From: Bacteroidia bacterium
GTDB taxonomy: Bacteria; Bacteroidota; Bacteroidia; Chitinophagales; Saprospiraceae
DNA length: 38,783 bases
Direction: 5' to 3'
Assembly: GCA_030429045.1 (NCBI GenBank)
Contig: JAUIEA010000020.1
Span: 1 to 38,783, forward strand
This document shows positions 24,054-33,079 of the stretch, piece by piece; positions within the stretch are counted from its first letter, which is position 1; every line of letters starts with the position of its first letter. The position numbers and the translations under genes were made by a program. The notes under the pieces are model-generated. The model had not been told where the DNA came from. It saw nothing but the letters and a program-made list of their open reading frames with translations, and ran no database searches.

Positions 24054-24808
24054 TGGATCTGGCCATACTGTTTATTGCCATAGCAGGTGGTTTTCTGGCT
24101 GGAGTCATCAACACCCTGGCCGGAAACGGTTCTGCGATCACCCTGACCATCATGACGGAGATCATGGGCATGCCCGGCAATCTGGCCAACGGGACCAACC
24201 GCCTGGGGATCTTCTCCCAGTCGGCCCTGGGGGCATGGGCCTTCTATCGAGAAGGAAAACTGGATGTCCAGCGGGCAAAACCCTATATCCTCATCACTTT
24301 CCTGGGAGCCATACCAGGTGTCTGGACAGCCCTGCAGGTCAGCAATGAAGAGTTTCGCTCGGTTTTCGGCTATATGCTCATCGTCATGCTCCTGGTCATC
24401 CTCGTCAAACCCAAACGATGGCTCAGGGAAGGCGTCATGAAAGATCGCCCGAACTATCTGCTCACCGTCCCTGTCTTCTTTGTCCTGGGGTTCTATGGCG
24501 GATTCATCCAGATGGGCATGGGTATCTTCTTCCTGGCCGCCATGGTGCTGGGAGCGGGATATGACATCATCCGGGCCAATGCCATCAAGGTCCTGGTCGT
24601 CACCATCTTTACGGTGCTGATCATCGCTGTTTTTCAGTGGTCAGGACGGATCGACTGGCCTACCGGTCTGATGATCGCCAGTGGGCAATCCGCGGGAGGA
24701 TATCTCACGGCCAAATACGCCTCCCGCTATCCGGCGGCAAAGGTGTGGGCCTATCGATTGCTGATCCTGGTCGTTCTTGCCTCCATTGCCAAAATCTTCC
24801 TGTTTTGA
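24053..24808 (+). CDS. Sulfite exporter TauE/SafE family permease
   Basis: A 251-residue membrane protein with about eight helices in two repeats. The first begins LFIAIAGGFLAGVINTLAGNGSA and the second VPVFFVLGFYGGFIQMGMGIFFLAA, the duplicated TauE/SafE signature. Members move small organic or sulfur anions across the inner membrane; the substrate here is unknown. The start is the ATG overlapping the mce stop. A longer frame upstream (23975) is antisense-free but overlaps mce in another frame and is not real. The coupling to mce hints at a carboxylate or CoA-related anion, as speculation only. Confidence 0.9.
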   Translation: MDLAILFIAIAGGFLAGVINTLAGNGSAITLTIMTEIMGMPGNLANGTNRLGIFSQSALGAWAFYREGKLDVQRAKPYILITFLGAIPGVWTALQVSNEEFRSVFGYMLIVMLLVILVKPKRWLREGVMKDRPNYLLTVPVFFVLGFYGGFIQMGMGIFFLAAMVLGAGYDIIRANAIKVLVVTIFTVLIIAVFQWSGRIDWPTGLMIASGQSAGGYLTAKYASRYPAAKVWAYRLLILVVLASIAKIFLF

Positions 24809-24860
24809 TCTCTTGACATACACCATAACAGGCCCGAAACGCATCCTTTTGAAGAATGGC

Positions 24861-24868
24861 TACTTTTG
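24861..24868 (+). promoter_or_regulatory. -7 box TACTTTTG for the DUF4837 gene
   Basis: A perfect TAnnTTTG match ending 8 nt before the ATG at 24877. It lies downstream of the ATG at 24856 and so rules that start out. A -33 TTG at normal spacing is lacking. Confidence 0.6.
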
Positions 24869-24876
24869 TCCAACGC

Positions 24877-25962
24877 ATGACCATGAAAGCACCGCTTTTT
24901 CGATTTTCCCTCCTCTTGTTCAGCCTGGCATTGATCGGGTTGGCAGGATGTGGACCAGACGGCCTCTCCTCCCGGGCAGGTATCCTGCCCAGTGCCTTTG
25001 GCAAAGCCAACAAGCTGACCGTCATCGCCGACAGCACCTGGTGGGCCTCCGGACTCGCAGACAGTGTGGACTATACCTTCGGGGCACCCTTCCTGATCCT
25101 GCCCCGACCAGAACCCCTCTACGACCTGCGCCATTTCGATTATGAGGACCTGCAATACAAACCCGCCCGCAAGGAACTGCGAAGCTATCTGATCATCAGC
25201 CATGAGGGATTGAGGGGAACCCGATTGGATGATATGATCCGAAAGGACCTGGGCGACAGTATTCTGACAGATGGTAAACCCTATTCTGTAAAACTGGTCC
25301 AGAACCGCTGGGCGACCGGACAACTGGTGTTCTATCTCTACGGACGCAATCCGGAAGCCATCTATCAGGCCATCCAGGAAAGGGGTCCGGCCATGCTGGC
25401 AAAACTGAAGACACATGATCTGCCCATCCTGGAGAGTCAGGCCTATGCCGCCAGGGAAGATGCCGCATTGACTAACTCTGTAAAGCGCCTGACGGGAGCA
25501 CAATTTCGCATCCCCGGCGAATACGTGATGGCCCTGGAGCAGGACAGCACCATCTGGTTGCGGAAGGATGTGGAAGAGATGATCATCGGTCTGCTCTTCA
25601 GGAAGATCCCTTACGTCGATCAGGACCAGTTCAGCCGGGAAGGCTTCAAAGCCATCCATGATCAGATGGCCCGGGTCGTAACCAGCAATGCCACCCGTGA
25701 AACCTATATGATGACGGATGACCGAGAGCTTCCACTCTTCTTTTCAGCGCAGACCCTGGATGGCCAGTATGCCATGGAGGTACGCGGGCTCTGGTCTATG
25801 AAAAACGAATTCATGGGCGGTCCGTTCATCAGCTATGTTATCCAGAGTCCCGATCAACAGTCCCTCATCCTGGCCACCGGATTTATCTATGGCCCGGGGA
25901 AAACCAAACGCGAGTGGATGCAGCAACTGGAGGCCGTATTACGGACTGTGGATTTTCCCTAG
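24877..25962 (+). CDS. DUF4837 family lipoprotein
   Basis: A 361-residue protein with a lipoprotein signal: basic start MTMKAPLFRF, a hydrophobic stretch, then LAGC. The body matches the Bacteroidota DUF4837 pattern, including LPSAFGKANKLTVIADSTWW near the N-terminus, GAPFLILPRPEPLYDLRHF, RKDVEEMIIGLL, and the conserved late TLDGQYAMEVRGLWSMKNEF and FISYVI strings. The family is periplasmic or outer-membrane anchored and of unknown function. Starts at 24856, 24877 and 24883 are possible; the perfect -7 box excludes the first. The gene follows the TauE/SafE gene by 68 bp but appears separately transcribed. Confidence 0.88.
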   Translation: MTMKAPLFRFSLLLFSLALIGLAGCGPDGLSSRAGILPSAFGKANKLTVIADSTWWASGLADSVDYTFGAPFLILPRPEPLYDLRHFDYEDLQYKPARKELRSYLIISHEGLRGTRLDDMIRKDLGDSILTDGKPYSVKLVQNRWATGQLVFYLYGRNPEAIYQAIQERGPAMLAKLKTHDLPILESQAYAAREDAALTNSVKRLTGAQFRIPGEYVMALEQDSTIWLRKDVEEMIIGLLFRKIPYVDQDQFSREGFKAIHDQMARVVTSNATRETYMMTDDRELPLFFSAQTLDGQYAMEVRGLWSMKNEFMGGPFISYVIQSPDQQSLILATGFIYGPGKTKREWMQQLEAVLRTVDFP

Positions 25963-26098
25963 GTCCTGACGACCCTCTTCTTCCCCGTTTGCACGTTTTA
26001 GCGAAATTCTCGACCTTTAAAGAGATATTCTGACTAGCCAGGCGGCTACGGCCAGGTGATCCATTCTCCCGTCAGTAGCCCCCTGCTCAACTAACCCT

Positions 26099-26593
26099 AT
26101 GTCTGTCTCCAGATCCTTCCTGTATCCCGTGGTGATCATCCTGATCCTCGCCTGTGGGATCGGTTATGCCTGGTGGTATGCACAATCTCACGATGACGGA
26201 GTTCTTTTCTCAGACAAAGCACTATCTGCCCCGCCCGTCGAGACGTCATCCTATTACCAGGAGGCCGTGGATGCCTACCAGTCCGGAGCGTTCATGGAAG
26301 CGATTGAACTGCTGGAATCGCACTTGGCAGCACATCCCGATCATGTCGATGCGACCTTTCTGATGGGCTTGTGCTGCCTGGAAACCGGCGATGAACTCCG
26401 GGCCATCGAACTGATGGATGAAGTTCGGATCAACGATCCCGGATATTATCTGGATGCAACCTGGTACAGGGGACTGGCCTGCCTGAAAACAGATCAAACA
26501 GAACAGGCCAGAAGAATGATGGATGAGCTTTCTTCGTGCGAAGACTCATTTTACCGGGCAAAGGCACAAATTATACTCGATCGTTTTTTATAG
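26099..26593 (+). CDS. Membrane-anchored tetratricopeptide repeat protein
   Basis: A 164-residue protein with an N-terminal membrane anchor (residues 8-26, FLYPVVIILILACGIGYAWW). It has about three TPR units: YYQEAVDAYQSGAFMEAIEL, then HPDHVDATFLMGLCCLETGDE with LRAIELMDEV, then YYLDATWYRGLACLKTDQTE with QARRMMDEL. Such proteins usually scaffold other proteins; no partner is evident. A hairpin shared with the convergent hppA gene follows. I see no clear promoter in the 136 bp upstream, which contain an imperfect GGCTAC/GTAGCC inverted repeat (about 26046-26082). Confidence 0.82.
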   Translation: MSVSRSFLYPVVIILILACGIGYAWWYAQSHDDGVLFSDKALSAPPVETSSYYQEAVDAYQSGAFMEAIELLESHLAAHPDHVDATFLMGLCCLETGDELRAIELMDEVRINDPGYYLDATWYRGLACLKTDQTEQARRMMDELSSCEDSFYRAKAQIILDRFL

Positions 26594-26614
26594 GCCTCCA
26601 CCGGGGAATCACAC

Positions 26615-26672
26615 AAAAAGAGCCGCCCCCCGACTCCGCCCCGAAAACTCGGGGTCGGGCGGGGGGCGGCTC
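26615..26672 (-). terminator. Very GC-rich terminator of hppA
   Basis: A perfect 13-bp stem, GAGCCGCCCCCCG (26620-26632) with CGGGGGGCGGCTC (26660-26672), encloses a nested CCCCGA/TCGGGG hairpin. On the minus strand a T run follows, so it ends hppA. It also lies downstream of the TPR gene. Confidence 0.9.
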
Positions 26673-26700
26673 GTATTCAGGTCGATGTCAGGAACAGATC

Positions 26701-28953
26701 CTACAAATGGTAGGTATCGGTTTCTTCCTTCATGGATTCCTGATGATTCATATTGCGAAGCTGCAACTCCTCCGTGTCTGAAGCAGGTGCCTCATGACTG
26801 CCTCCCTGACCATAAATCTCACCCAGGATAGGGGCGATGGCCAGGCCAACCAGGCAGGTCAACTTGATGAGGATATTCATGGATGGACCGGAAGTGTCCT
26901 TGAATGGATCACCAACGGTATCTCCCGTCACAGCTGCCTTGTGTGCATCTGAGCCCTTGTAATGCATCTCTCCATCGATGCTGACACCGGATTCGAAAGA
27001 CTTCTTGGCGTTATCCCATGCGCCTCCGGCATTGTTCTGGAAGATCGCCCAGAGTACTCCTGAAACCGTCACGCCTGCCATATAAGAACCCAGCGCCTCA
27101 GGACCCATGAAGAAGCCCACCAGGATCGGTGATACGATCGCGATCAAGCCTGGTAACATCATTTCCTTGAGGGCCGCTTTTGTGGAGATCTCCACACATT
27201 TGCCATACTCAGGAGTGGCCGTTCCTTCCATGATCCCGGGGATCTCCTTGAACTGGCGGCGCACCTCCTTGACCATTTCCATAGCGGCCTTACCGACAGA
27301 GTTCATCGCCAGGGCACTGAAGACCACAGGGATCATACCGCCCAGGAAGAGGGCTGCCAGAACATCGGCTTTGAAGATGTTGATGCCGTCAATACCGGTA
27401 AAGGTGACATAGGCCGCAAACAATCCCAGAGCAGTCAACGCAGCGGAAGCAATGGCAAATCCTTTACCGATAGCGGCCGTTGTATTTCCGACTGAGTCCA
27501 GAATATCTGTACGTGTCCGTACTTCCTTGGGCAATTCGCTCATTTCTGCGATCCCGCCGGCATTATCCGCAATGGGACCAAACGCATCGATGGCCAACTG
27601 CATGGCTGTAGTCGCCATCATGGCGGAGGCGGCAATGGAAACGCCATAGAATCCGGCGAAAGAGTAAGCCGCCCAGATCGCTCCGGCGAAAAGGACGATC
27701 GGTCCGGCAGTGGAGATCATGCCCACACCCAGGCCTCCAATGATATTGGTGGCAGCGCCTGTGGCAGACTTGGCCACGATATCCATGACGGGCTTCTTCC
27801 CGATAGCGGTATAGTATTCTGTCATATAAGAGATCGCTCCACCGACGAACAGTCCTACCAGGACCGCATAAAAGACGTCGTTCGGGGCAATGCTCTGATC
27901 GCCCAGGCTGAAGAAGTTCATGGTCATCATCTCGGGCAACAACCAGTGGATGGCGAAGTAGGATGCCACACCCGTCAGGATGAGAGCGATCCAGTTGCCC
28001 ATATTCAGTGCTTTTGACACTGCTGATTCGGTAGGGGTAGCATCAGAGACCCGCACAAACCAGGTGCCGATGATGGAAAAGATGATCCCGATACCTGCGA
28101 TGAAGATCGGCAGGAGAATGGGGCCAATGCCGCCAAAGTCATCCTGTACATTTCCGCCCATATCCCGGATCACATAGTTCCCCAGTACCATAGCGGCGAG
28201 AACGGTCGCTACATAGGAACCGAACAGATCGGCACCCATACCGGCGACATCACCGACGTTATCGCCGACGTTATCGGCAATGGTTGCCGGGTTGCGTGGA
28301 TCATCTTCAGGGATACCTGCTTCTACCTTACCGACGAGGTCGGCACCAACGTCAGCAGCCTTGGTGTAAATACCACCACCCACACGAGCGAAGAGGGCGA
28401 TCGATTCCGCCCCGAGGGAGAATCCGGCCAATGCCTCCAGGACAACGGTCATATCATGGACGCTTGTCCACACACCACCCAACTGCCAGGAAAACAGGAA
28501 GGCGAACAGGGAGGCCAGTCCGAAAACGGCCAGTCCCGCAACACCCAGTCCCATCACGGTTCCACCGCGGAAGGAGACCTGCAGGGCCTTGGACAAACTG
28601 GTGCGGGCAGCGTGTGTTGTCCGGACGTTTGCCTTTGTGGCGATCCGCATGCCGATGAATCCGGCGATCACGGAGAACACTGCGCCAATGACAAAGGCAA
28701 TGACTATAAACCAGTGAGTGGTTTCTACGAGCGTCGATAAGAACCCGAGAAGGGCTCCTGCAATGACGACATAGATGGCTAAAACACGGTACTCTGCCTT
28801 GAGGAAGGACATGGCACCATCGGCGATATAACCGGCAATTTTACGCATCCGGTCATCGCCATCATCCTGTTTGCCAACCCAGTTAAAGAGGAAGGCCATA
28901 TAGATCAGCCCCAATATGCCGAAGAGGGGCAGAAGGTACACGAGGTTTTCCAT
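26701..28953 (-). CDS. hppA: Membrane-bound ion-translocating pyrophosphatase, K+-dependent type
   Basis: A 750-residue integral membrane pyrophosphatase with about 16 helices. The pyrophosphate-binding core is intact: [17 protein letters not shown] (residues 202-218), [20 protein letters not shown] (225-244) and the C-terminal [25 protein letters not shown] carries the alanine of K+-dependent enzymes where K+-independent ones have lysine. The enzyme couples PPi hydrolysis to H+ or Na+ export. The usual TM6 glutamate is absent (DLFGSYVAT), while Glu183 sits in TM5 (GAESIALF). A 35-residue acidic tail with no obvious family equivalent ends the protein. A perfect -7 box lies 43 bases upstream, and a GC-rich terminator follows. 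Confidence 0.95.
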   Translation of the reverse strand: MENLVYLLPLFGILGLIYMAFLFNWVGKQDDGDDRMRKIAGYIADGAMSFLKAEYRVLAIYVVIAGALLGFLSTLVETTHWFIVIAFVIGAVFSVIAGFIGMRIATKANVRTTHAARTSLSKALQVSFRGGTVMGLGVAGLAVFGLASLFAFLFSWQLGGVWTSVHDMTVVLEALAGFSLGAESIALFARVGGGIYTKAADVGADLVGKVEAGIPEDDPRNPATIADNVGDNVGDVAGMGADLFGSYVATVLAAMVLGNYVIRDMGGNVQDDFGGIGPILLPIFIAGIGIIFSIIGTWFVRVSDATPTESAVSKALNMGNWIALILTGVASYFAIHWLLPEMMTMNFFSLGDQSIAPNDVFYAVLVGLFVGGAISYMTEYYTAIGKKPVMDIVAKSATGAATNIIGGLGVGMISTAGPIVLFAGAIWAAYSFAGFYGVSIAASAMMATTAMQLAIDAFGPIADNAGGIAEMSELPKEVRTRTDILDSVGNTTAAIGKGFAIASAALTALGLFAAYVTFTGIDGINIFKADVLAALFLGGMIPVVFSALAMNSVGKAAMEMVKEVRRQFKEIPGIMEGTATPEYGKCVEISTKAALKEMMLPGLIAIVSPILVGFFMGPEALGSYMAGVTVSGVLWAIFQNNAGGAWDNAKKSFESGVSIDGEMHYKGSDAHKAAVTGDTVGDPFKDTSGPSMNILIKLTCLVGLAIAPILGEIYGQGGSHEAPASDTEELQLRNMNHQESMKEETDTYHL

Positions 28954-28995
28954 TCAGTTTGTCGTTTTGTGTGTATGCTAAGTGAAAAAGACCGA

Positions 28996-29003
28996 CAAAG
29001 GTA
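28996..29003 (-). promoter_or_regulatory. -7 box TACCTTTG for hppA
   Basis: A perfect match to TAnnTTTG on the minus strand, predicting a leader of about 35 nt. It is preceded by seven T; no standard-spaced TTG was found. Confidence 0.55.
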
Positions 29004-29048
29004 AAAAAAGCCCATCAACCATGCTTGGATCGGCTGATTTGGCTTCGG

Positions 29049-29624
29049 CTATTCTTCAACCCACACCACCTTTTCCGCAGAAGGGCCCCGCTCACCGGGC
29101 AGGGAAGGCATTTCATGATAACCCAGATAGAACAGGCCGAGACACCGTTGGCCCGGATCGAGTTCCAGCCAATCCGTCAAAGCGGGCAGTGTAGAAGGGG
29201 TACTCCAGTACCCTCCCAGGCCATAGGCCGTGGCCGTCAACCAGAGATTCTGGACGGCGGCGGCCAGGGCGGCAACTTCTTCCCATTCCGGTACGCGCTC
29301 CTGGAGATCCCGTTGCAGTATGATCAGGATCACCGTATCCGACTTGAGGATATTCTTTCTCACCTTTTGCTCCCGAGCTTCGGAAAAGGAAGCTTCGGGA
29401 GTTTGTTCGCGGTATGCCCTGGCCATGAATTCTGCCAGTCGCTGGCGGGCATCTCCACGAAATACCTGAAATCGCCAGGGCTCTGTCTTGCGATGATTGG
29501 GTGCCCAATTGGCATTTTCCAGGAGTTGTACGAGAATGGCCCTGTCGACAGGCTGTTCTGTGAAGACAGGGGGAAAAATAGAGCGTCTGCTGGCGATCAG
29601 CTCATTCAATAATCGGGCCTCCAT
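29049..29624 (-). CDS. Nitroreductase family protein
   Basis: A 191-residue FMN-dependent nitroreductase-fold protein, the short form of the family. The N-terminal RRSIFPPVF region (FMN phosphate contact), ANWAPNHRKTEPWRFQVFRG, and AALAAAVQNLWLTATAYGLG are the expected blocks. It probably reduces quinones, nitro compounds or other electrophiles with NAD(P)H in the cytoplasm; substrate unknown. The start MEARLLNEL is preferred; the in-frame ATG at 29660 adds residues upstream of a -7-like box. It is divergent from the unknown gene at 29759 and follows no operon partner, being 95 bases upstream of hppA on the same strand. Confidence 0.88.
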   Translation of the reverse strand: MEARLLNELIASRRSIFPPVFTEQPVDRAILVQLLENANWAPNHRKTEPWRFQVFRGDARQRLAEFMARAYREQTPEASFSEAREQKVRKNILKSDTVILIILQRDLQERVPEWEEVAALAAAVQNLWLTATAYGLGGYWSTPSTLPALTDWLELDPGQRCLGLFYLGYHEMPSLPGERGPSAEKVVWVEE

Positions 29625-29629
29625 ACGTA

Positions 29630-29637
29630 CGAAATTA
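29630..29637 (-). promoter_or_regulatory. -7-like box TAATTTCG for the nitroreductase gene
   Basis: One mismatch from TAnnTTTG, ending 5 nt before the ATG at 29624. Support is limited to the box and the position it shares with other genes here. Confidence 0.35.
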
Positions 29638-29758
29638 GGGTGTGAAGGTACAACCACCACATTCGAACCGGAAACCCTTTTGCCCTTTCCGTGTTACAGA
29701 TAACAGAAGTCTGATTTGACTTCCTACCCTCGATTACACCAAACGGACTTTACAACGC

Positions 29759-30361
29759 ATGTGGCAAAAGGTCAACCAATTCCTGCGTCAGTGGCTGCCC
29801 GCAGCTTCCCAACAGTCGACCGAATCGGTTCGGGAAACCCGGGAGTGGCTGGTCCGTACCCCTGAGGAAATCCAGGCCTTTCACCGTTGGCTGACCCAGG
29901 GTGGACTTGAAGCCTTTACCGACCGGCTACGCCACGCTTACAACATCCATCGGGCAGGAATGGACCCCGAAGATGAGGCCCTTGATTTCATGGAATTCAG
30001 AACATCATCCGGGTTTGTCATCCATCTGAAGGATGACGAAGAGGCTGGATTGACAGCCGCCTATATGATGGATGCCTTGCGTGACAAGGTCCTGGAATCC
30101 GGTTATCGAATGGCAATTGCGGACAGACGGACCGTTCGGAATGCAGCACGGACTGAAGTGGTGGAGCGATATTACCTCAAACCCCCTCGTGATCACCAGC
30201 CGGGCACACCCTCAGATCAGCGGTTTGGGAATATCACCATCGAGATCCTGTCCTGTGGCCAAAACCCGTGTAATCTGAAATTCATTACCACGGCCTATCC
30301 CGGCAGGGCCCACAAGCCGGCTCGTTCATTTGGAGAATTGATGGAGTTGTTGATCGCCTGA
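29759..30361 (+). CDS. Hypothetical protein
   Basis: A 200-residue soluble protein with no signal peptide. I recognise no domain. It opens with an amphipathic helix (MWQKVNQFLRQWLPAASQQ), then a helical region with WLVRTPEEIQAFHRWLTQGG, an apparently beta-rich centre (FRTSSGFVIHLKDDEEAGLT), and a C-terminal half with VVERYYLKPPRDHQPGTP and GNITIEILSCGQNPCNLKF. Two cysteines in SCGQNPC are close enough for a disulfide or metal site. Codon use matches the core genes, so it is unlikely to be foreign. It converges on the YceI gene with only 6 bp between stops. Confidence 0.7.
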   Translation: MWQKVNQFLRQWLPAASQQSTESVRETREWLVRTPEEIQAFHRWLTQGGLEAFTDRLRHAYNIHRAGMDPEDEALDFMEFRTSSGFVIHLKDDEEAGLTAAYMMDALRDKVLESGYRMAIADRRTVRNAARTEVVERYYLKPPRDHQPGTPSDQRFGNITIEILSCGQNPCNLKFITTAYPGRAHKPARSFGELMELLIA

Positions 30362-30367
30362 GCAGCA

Positions 30368-30994
30368 TCACTCCTGGATAGTCACCTTCAGGTTGAGCCT
30401 GATCGTGATCTCATCATTGGTTTTGATCATGCCCATGAGGGCAGTCGGAGGGGTGATCCCGAAATCCGTCATTTTAAGGGCTTTTTCAGCCTGGATCTGC
30501 AGTTGGTTTGAAGACACCCGTCTCACCCTGGCATGAATGGGAACAGATCTCCGGGTGCCTGCGATCGTGATCCGGGTTTGTGTCATAAAGGTAGTCCAGG
30601 ACATATTTACTTGCCTGACCTCATCTATGGTCTCCAACTCGATCCACATGGTCGGGTGGGTCTTGGATTTCAGGGCATTGTAAAAATCCTTGTTCATCAC
30701 CTTGTTACCACAGTCAAATAGCTGGGTTTGCAGGCGCAATTGGGTGTTCTGGAACATCCAGATCGTCCGTCCAGGTTGATGCCCGCCGACAATCTGGAAG
30801 GGCAATTTGTAAAACGTCTGCCGACAGGTACAGATGAACTCGTTGACGTTCGAAGAGCCGTGGATCTCCAGTCGGGAAGATGGATCTATATGAAAACTAG
30901 GATCAGATTGGAGGGGGAAGAAGATAGAGCTCCAAAAACTGAGTAGTATCGGAAACATCATAATGTTGACTATGTAAACAAACACATTTATCAA
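30368..30994 (-). CDS. YceI family protein (second copy)
   Basis: A protein of up to 208 residues with a hydrophobic N-terminal segment and the YceI lipocalin-like barrel: RLEIHGSSNVNEFICTCRQT near the start, NKDFYNALKSKTHPTMWIEL in the middle, TRITIAGTRRSVPIHARV, then PPTALMGMIKTNDEITIRLN at the end. The family binds long hydrophobic molecules such as polyisoprenoids in the periplasm. It resembles the YceI protein at 32389 (shared GSSNV, PTAL.G..KT.D.) but is only distantly similar. The start may instead be the internal MMFPILLSFW (30961), a more usual signal peptide. A terminator separates it from the porin gene, so it probably has its own promoter. Confidence 0.85.
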   Translation of the reverse strand: MINVFVYIVNIMMFPILLSFWSSIFFPLQSDPSFHIDPSSRLEIHGSSNVNEFICTCRQTFYKLPFQIVGGHQPGRTIWMFQNTQLRLQTQLFDCGNKVMNKDFYNALKSKTHPTMWIELETIDEVRQVNMSWTTFMTQTRITIAGTRRSVPIHARVRRVSSNQLQIQAEKALKMTDFGITPPTALMGMIKTNDEITIRLNLKVTIQE

Positions 30995-31017
30995 ATCTGG
31001 GTAAAATATCAGTCAAG

Positions 31018-31053
31018 AAAAAGGGGCTGCCTTCTTACTGGCAGCCCCTTTTT
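31018..31053. terminator. Bidirectional Rho-independent terminator
   Basis: Five A, a 9-bp stem GGGGCTGCC (31023-31031) with GGCAGCCCC (31040-31048), an 8-nt loop, then five T. It ends the porin-like gene 20 bases after its stop and separates it from the second YceI gene. Confidence 0.92.
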
Positions 31054-31072
31054 AATCGCTTCTATTCGTTTA

Positions 31073-32341
31073 TTAGAAACCAATAACTGCTTCCAGCATA
31101 ACTCCACTAAACTCACCTCCCTGGAATCCAGTACCCATCCAGTAATCTCCATCATACTTCTGCGTAACATATTCCAATTTAGCCAAGGTATTTGGCGTGA
31201 GGAACCAACCAGCACCAAAATTGATCCTGTTGATTTTCATGTCAGCATCTGCATCAGTCTGATTTCCAGAAATCGCATTGTAACGGCCACCTACATACAG
31301 TTGCTCATGACCTCCAAAGCGGTACAGCAACTCTGCTCCAAGTTGAGTAAATGAACCACCGGCATCTGTATCTCCATTGCTCACCATTTCGTAAATTCCA
31401 AAGAACTCCAAGCCTTTATACTTGACGAACGGGTTCACCTGAAAAGCGGTCTGAGTCGCATACCTTGGATTGTAACGGCCACTGAAGTCATTGTCAGCAG
31501 ATTCTTCATTCAGCCACATTACATTGTAATAGCGGGCACCTGCACGGTCTCCACCATAGAGATAATCACGTGTTCCATCACCACTGCTGTTGTAAATGGA
31601 ACCTGTCAGGCGAAAACGAAGATCCTCGCTCAATTGCTTGTCATATCCCAGTTTAGCATAGATAACAAAACCTTGATCTCCAACTGTAGGTGACTGGTTC
31701 AAACGACCATTCGTAGCTCCCAGTACGCCCAAAATTCCGTTTGTTTGGATAGTCAACTCGGCAAAAGGCTCAGTTGTGAATGCATCAAAGATATAGTTAC
31801 CTACAAATGGATTGTAAATGGCACATGCATTGTCGGTCCTACGGAAGTGAGCATCCCCGTAATTGATGTCATCCATCCCGAAACGAATGGTGGCAACATT
31901 CATGAAGTTTTGCAAAAATCCTTCAGAAACGAAATTCAAATTGTCCACCTGGAAATAACCGCCTTTCACATACGCTTCCGTGTGGTGACGACTGGAAAGA
32001 TACGTCCGTAGATGCACCCTCAAACCATCTGCCAATTGGGCATCTACATTCAAGTTGGCAGTGGGAAGATTGAAATTCTTTCCCAACTCGCGAACTCCCA
32101 AGCCCAGGGTATCTGCAAAATCATTGGATTGCGAAAGACCCTGAAACTGGATAGCAAAATCTCCGCCTACACGCACTTTCAATCCCTGATACTCAACGTC
32201 ATTTGCCTTTGGCGTTTCAAAGACATTCAGACCCTTTTGACCAGGCGTCCTGAAGTACTGAAGATCTGTTTGCTGAGCAGAAACCGCTTGAACAAAAGCC
32301 AAAGCAATTACGACTCCAATGAGTTTAATAAGAGTTTTCAT
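31073..32341 (-). CDS. Porin-like outer-membrane beta-barrel protein
   Basis: A 422-residue outer-membrane protein with signal peptide (MKTLIKLIGVVIALAFVQAVSA, then QQ). The whole mature region alternates hydrophobic and polar residues as in a barrel: VGGDFAIQFQGL, RVHLRTYLSSRHHTEAYVKG, FGMDDINYGDAHFRRTDN and the ending GVMLEAVIGF with a terminal Phe, the usual barrel-insertion signal. The NYGDAHFRRTDNA element looks like a conserved porin loop. It would form a channel in the outer membrane; the substrate is unknown. It sits 47 bp after a YceI gene and is followed by a terminator. Base composition is more AT-rich than most neighbours. Confidence 0.85.
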   Translation of the reverse strand: MKTLIKLIGVVIALAFVQAVSAQQTDLQYFRTPGQKGLNVFETPKANDVEYQGLKVRVGGDFAIQFQGLSQSNDFADTLGLGVRELGKNFNLPTANLNVDAQLADGLRVHLRTYLSSRHHTEAYVKGGYFQVDNLNFVSEGFLQNFMNVATIRFGMDDINYGDAHFRRTDNACAIYNPFVGNYIFDAFTTEPFAELTIQTNGILGVLGATNGRLNQSPTVGDQGFVIYAKLGYDKQLSEDLRFRLTGSIYNSSGDGTRDYLYGGDRAGARYYNVMWLNEESADNDFSGRYNPRYATQTAFQVNPFVKYKGLEFFGIYEMVSNGDTDAGGSFTQLGAELLYRFGGHEQLYVGGRYNAISGNQTDADADMKINRINFGAGWFLTPNTLAKLEYVTQKYDGDYWMGTGFQGGEFSGVMLEAVIGF

Positions 32342-32388
32342 TTTTAGTTAATTTAAGGTCATTGATAAGGTTAGTGATGGAGCGGAAT

Positions 32389-32937
32389 TTACCCTTTCAG
32401 GCGAACCGCGAAATTTATCTTTACATCGTCCGTTGTCGATACTGTGCCTAGTAATGCGGTGGGACGTTCGATGTTAAATTGCGACATCTTCAGATCGTAG
32501 CTTCCAGTAATTTCATAGCCACCGGCGATGGATTTGCCGTAGGCCTGAATGGTTACCGTTCTGTAACGGCCGGCGATCGTAAGTGTACCCGTTGCCTTGA
32601 TATTATCCCCGTTCACTTCCACACTGGTGGCTTTGAAGGTGATATTCGGAAATTTGGAAGCTCGCAGTGCATCATAGGTCTTGTTGTCCATGATACTGCC
32701 TTTGGTGCTCTTGATCTTCTTGACCGGTACCCTGACATTGAGCTGATCAATGGCTGTCAGTTTTCCTCCGGAACTTTGAAATTGTCCAGTGACAAACACC
32801 TCATTTGCAGTGGATGTCCAGTCATGAACATTAGAAGAACCGTCAATGGTCAAGGTCACAGATGAAGTGGTAAGCAAGTCCTGAGCCGATAATGAGATCG
32901 ACATCAAAAGTATGAATGTGCTGATAATGGTTTTCAT
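32389..32937 (-). CDS. YceI family protein (first copy)
   Basis: A 182-residue exported protein with a signal peptide (MKTIISTFILLMSISLSA, then QD) and a complete YceI barrel: LTIDGSSNVHDWTSTANEVF, MDNKTYDALRASKFPNITFK, GTLTIAGRYRTVTIQAYGKS and MSQFNIERPTALLGTVSTTD. The family holds long isoprenoid-like or lipid molecules in a hydrophobic cavity. It lies 47 bp upstream of the porin gene, so the two are probably one transcript, driven by the best promoter in the window. A third gene of the same fold follows beyond a terminator. Confidence 0.9.
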   Translation of the reverse strand: MKTIISTFILLMSISLSAQDLLTTSSVTLTIDGSSNVHDWTSTANEVFVTGQFQSSGGKLTAIDQLNVRVPVKKIKSTKGSIMDNKTYDALRASKFPNITFKATSVEVNGDNIKATGTLTIAGRYRTVTIQAYGKSIAGGYEITGSYDLKMSQFNIERPTALLGTVSTTDDVKINFAVRLKG

Positions 32938-32953
32938 TTTTCTAAATTTTATT

Positions 32954-32983
32954 CAAACCTACGAGGGTTGCCCGCCTCGTCAA
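32954..32983 (-). promoter_or_regulatory. Complete Bacteroidota promoter TTG-N19-TAGGTTTG
   Basis: On the minus strand TTG (32983-32981), exactly 19 bp, then TAGGTTTG (32961-32954). Both elements and spacing match the known Bacteroidota promoter. Transcription should start about 10 nt before the YceI ATG at 32937. Confidence 0.8.
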
Positions 32984-33079
32984 TTGATACGGCTCATTGG
33001 CGTCCGTGATTTGGGTCACACCGGGAGTAAATCCTTCATACAATTGGCATTCAGATAGTTATACAAATCGCTGAAAATA

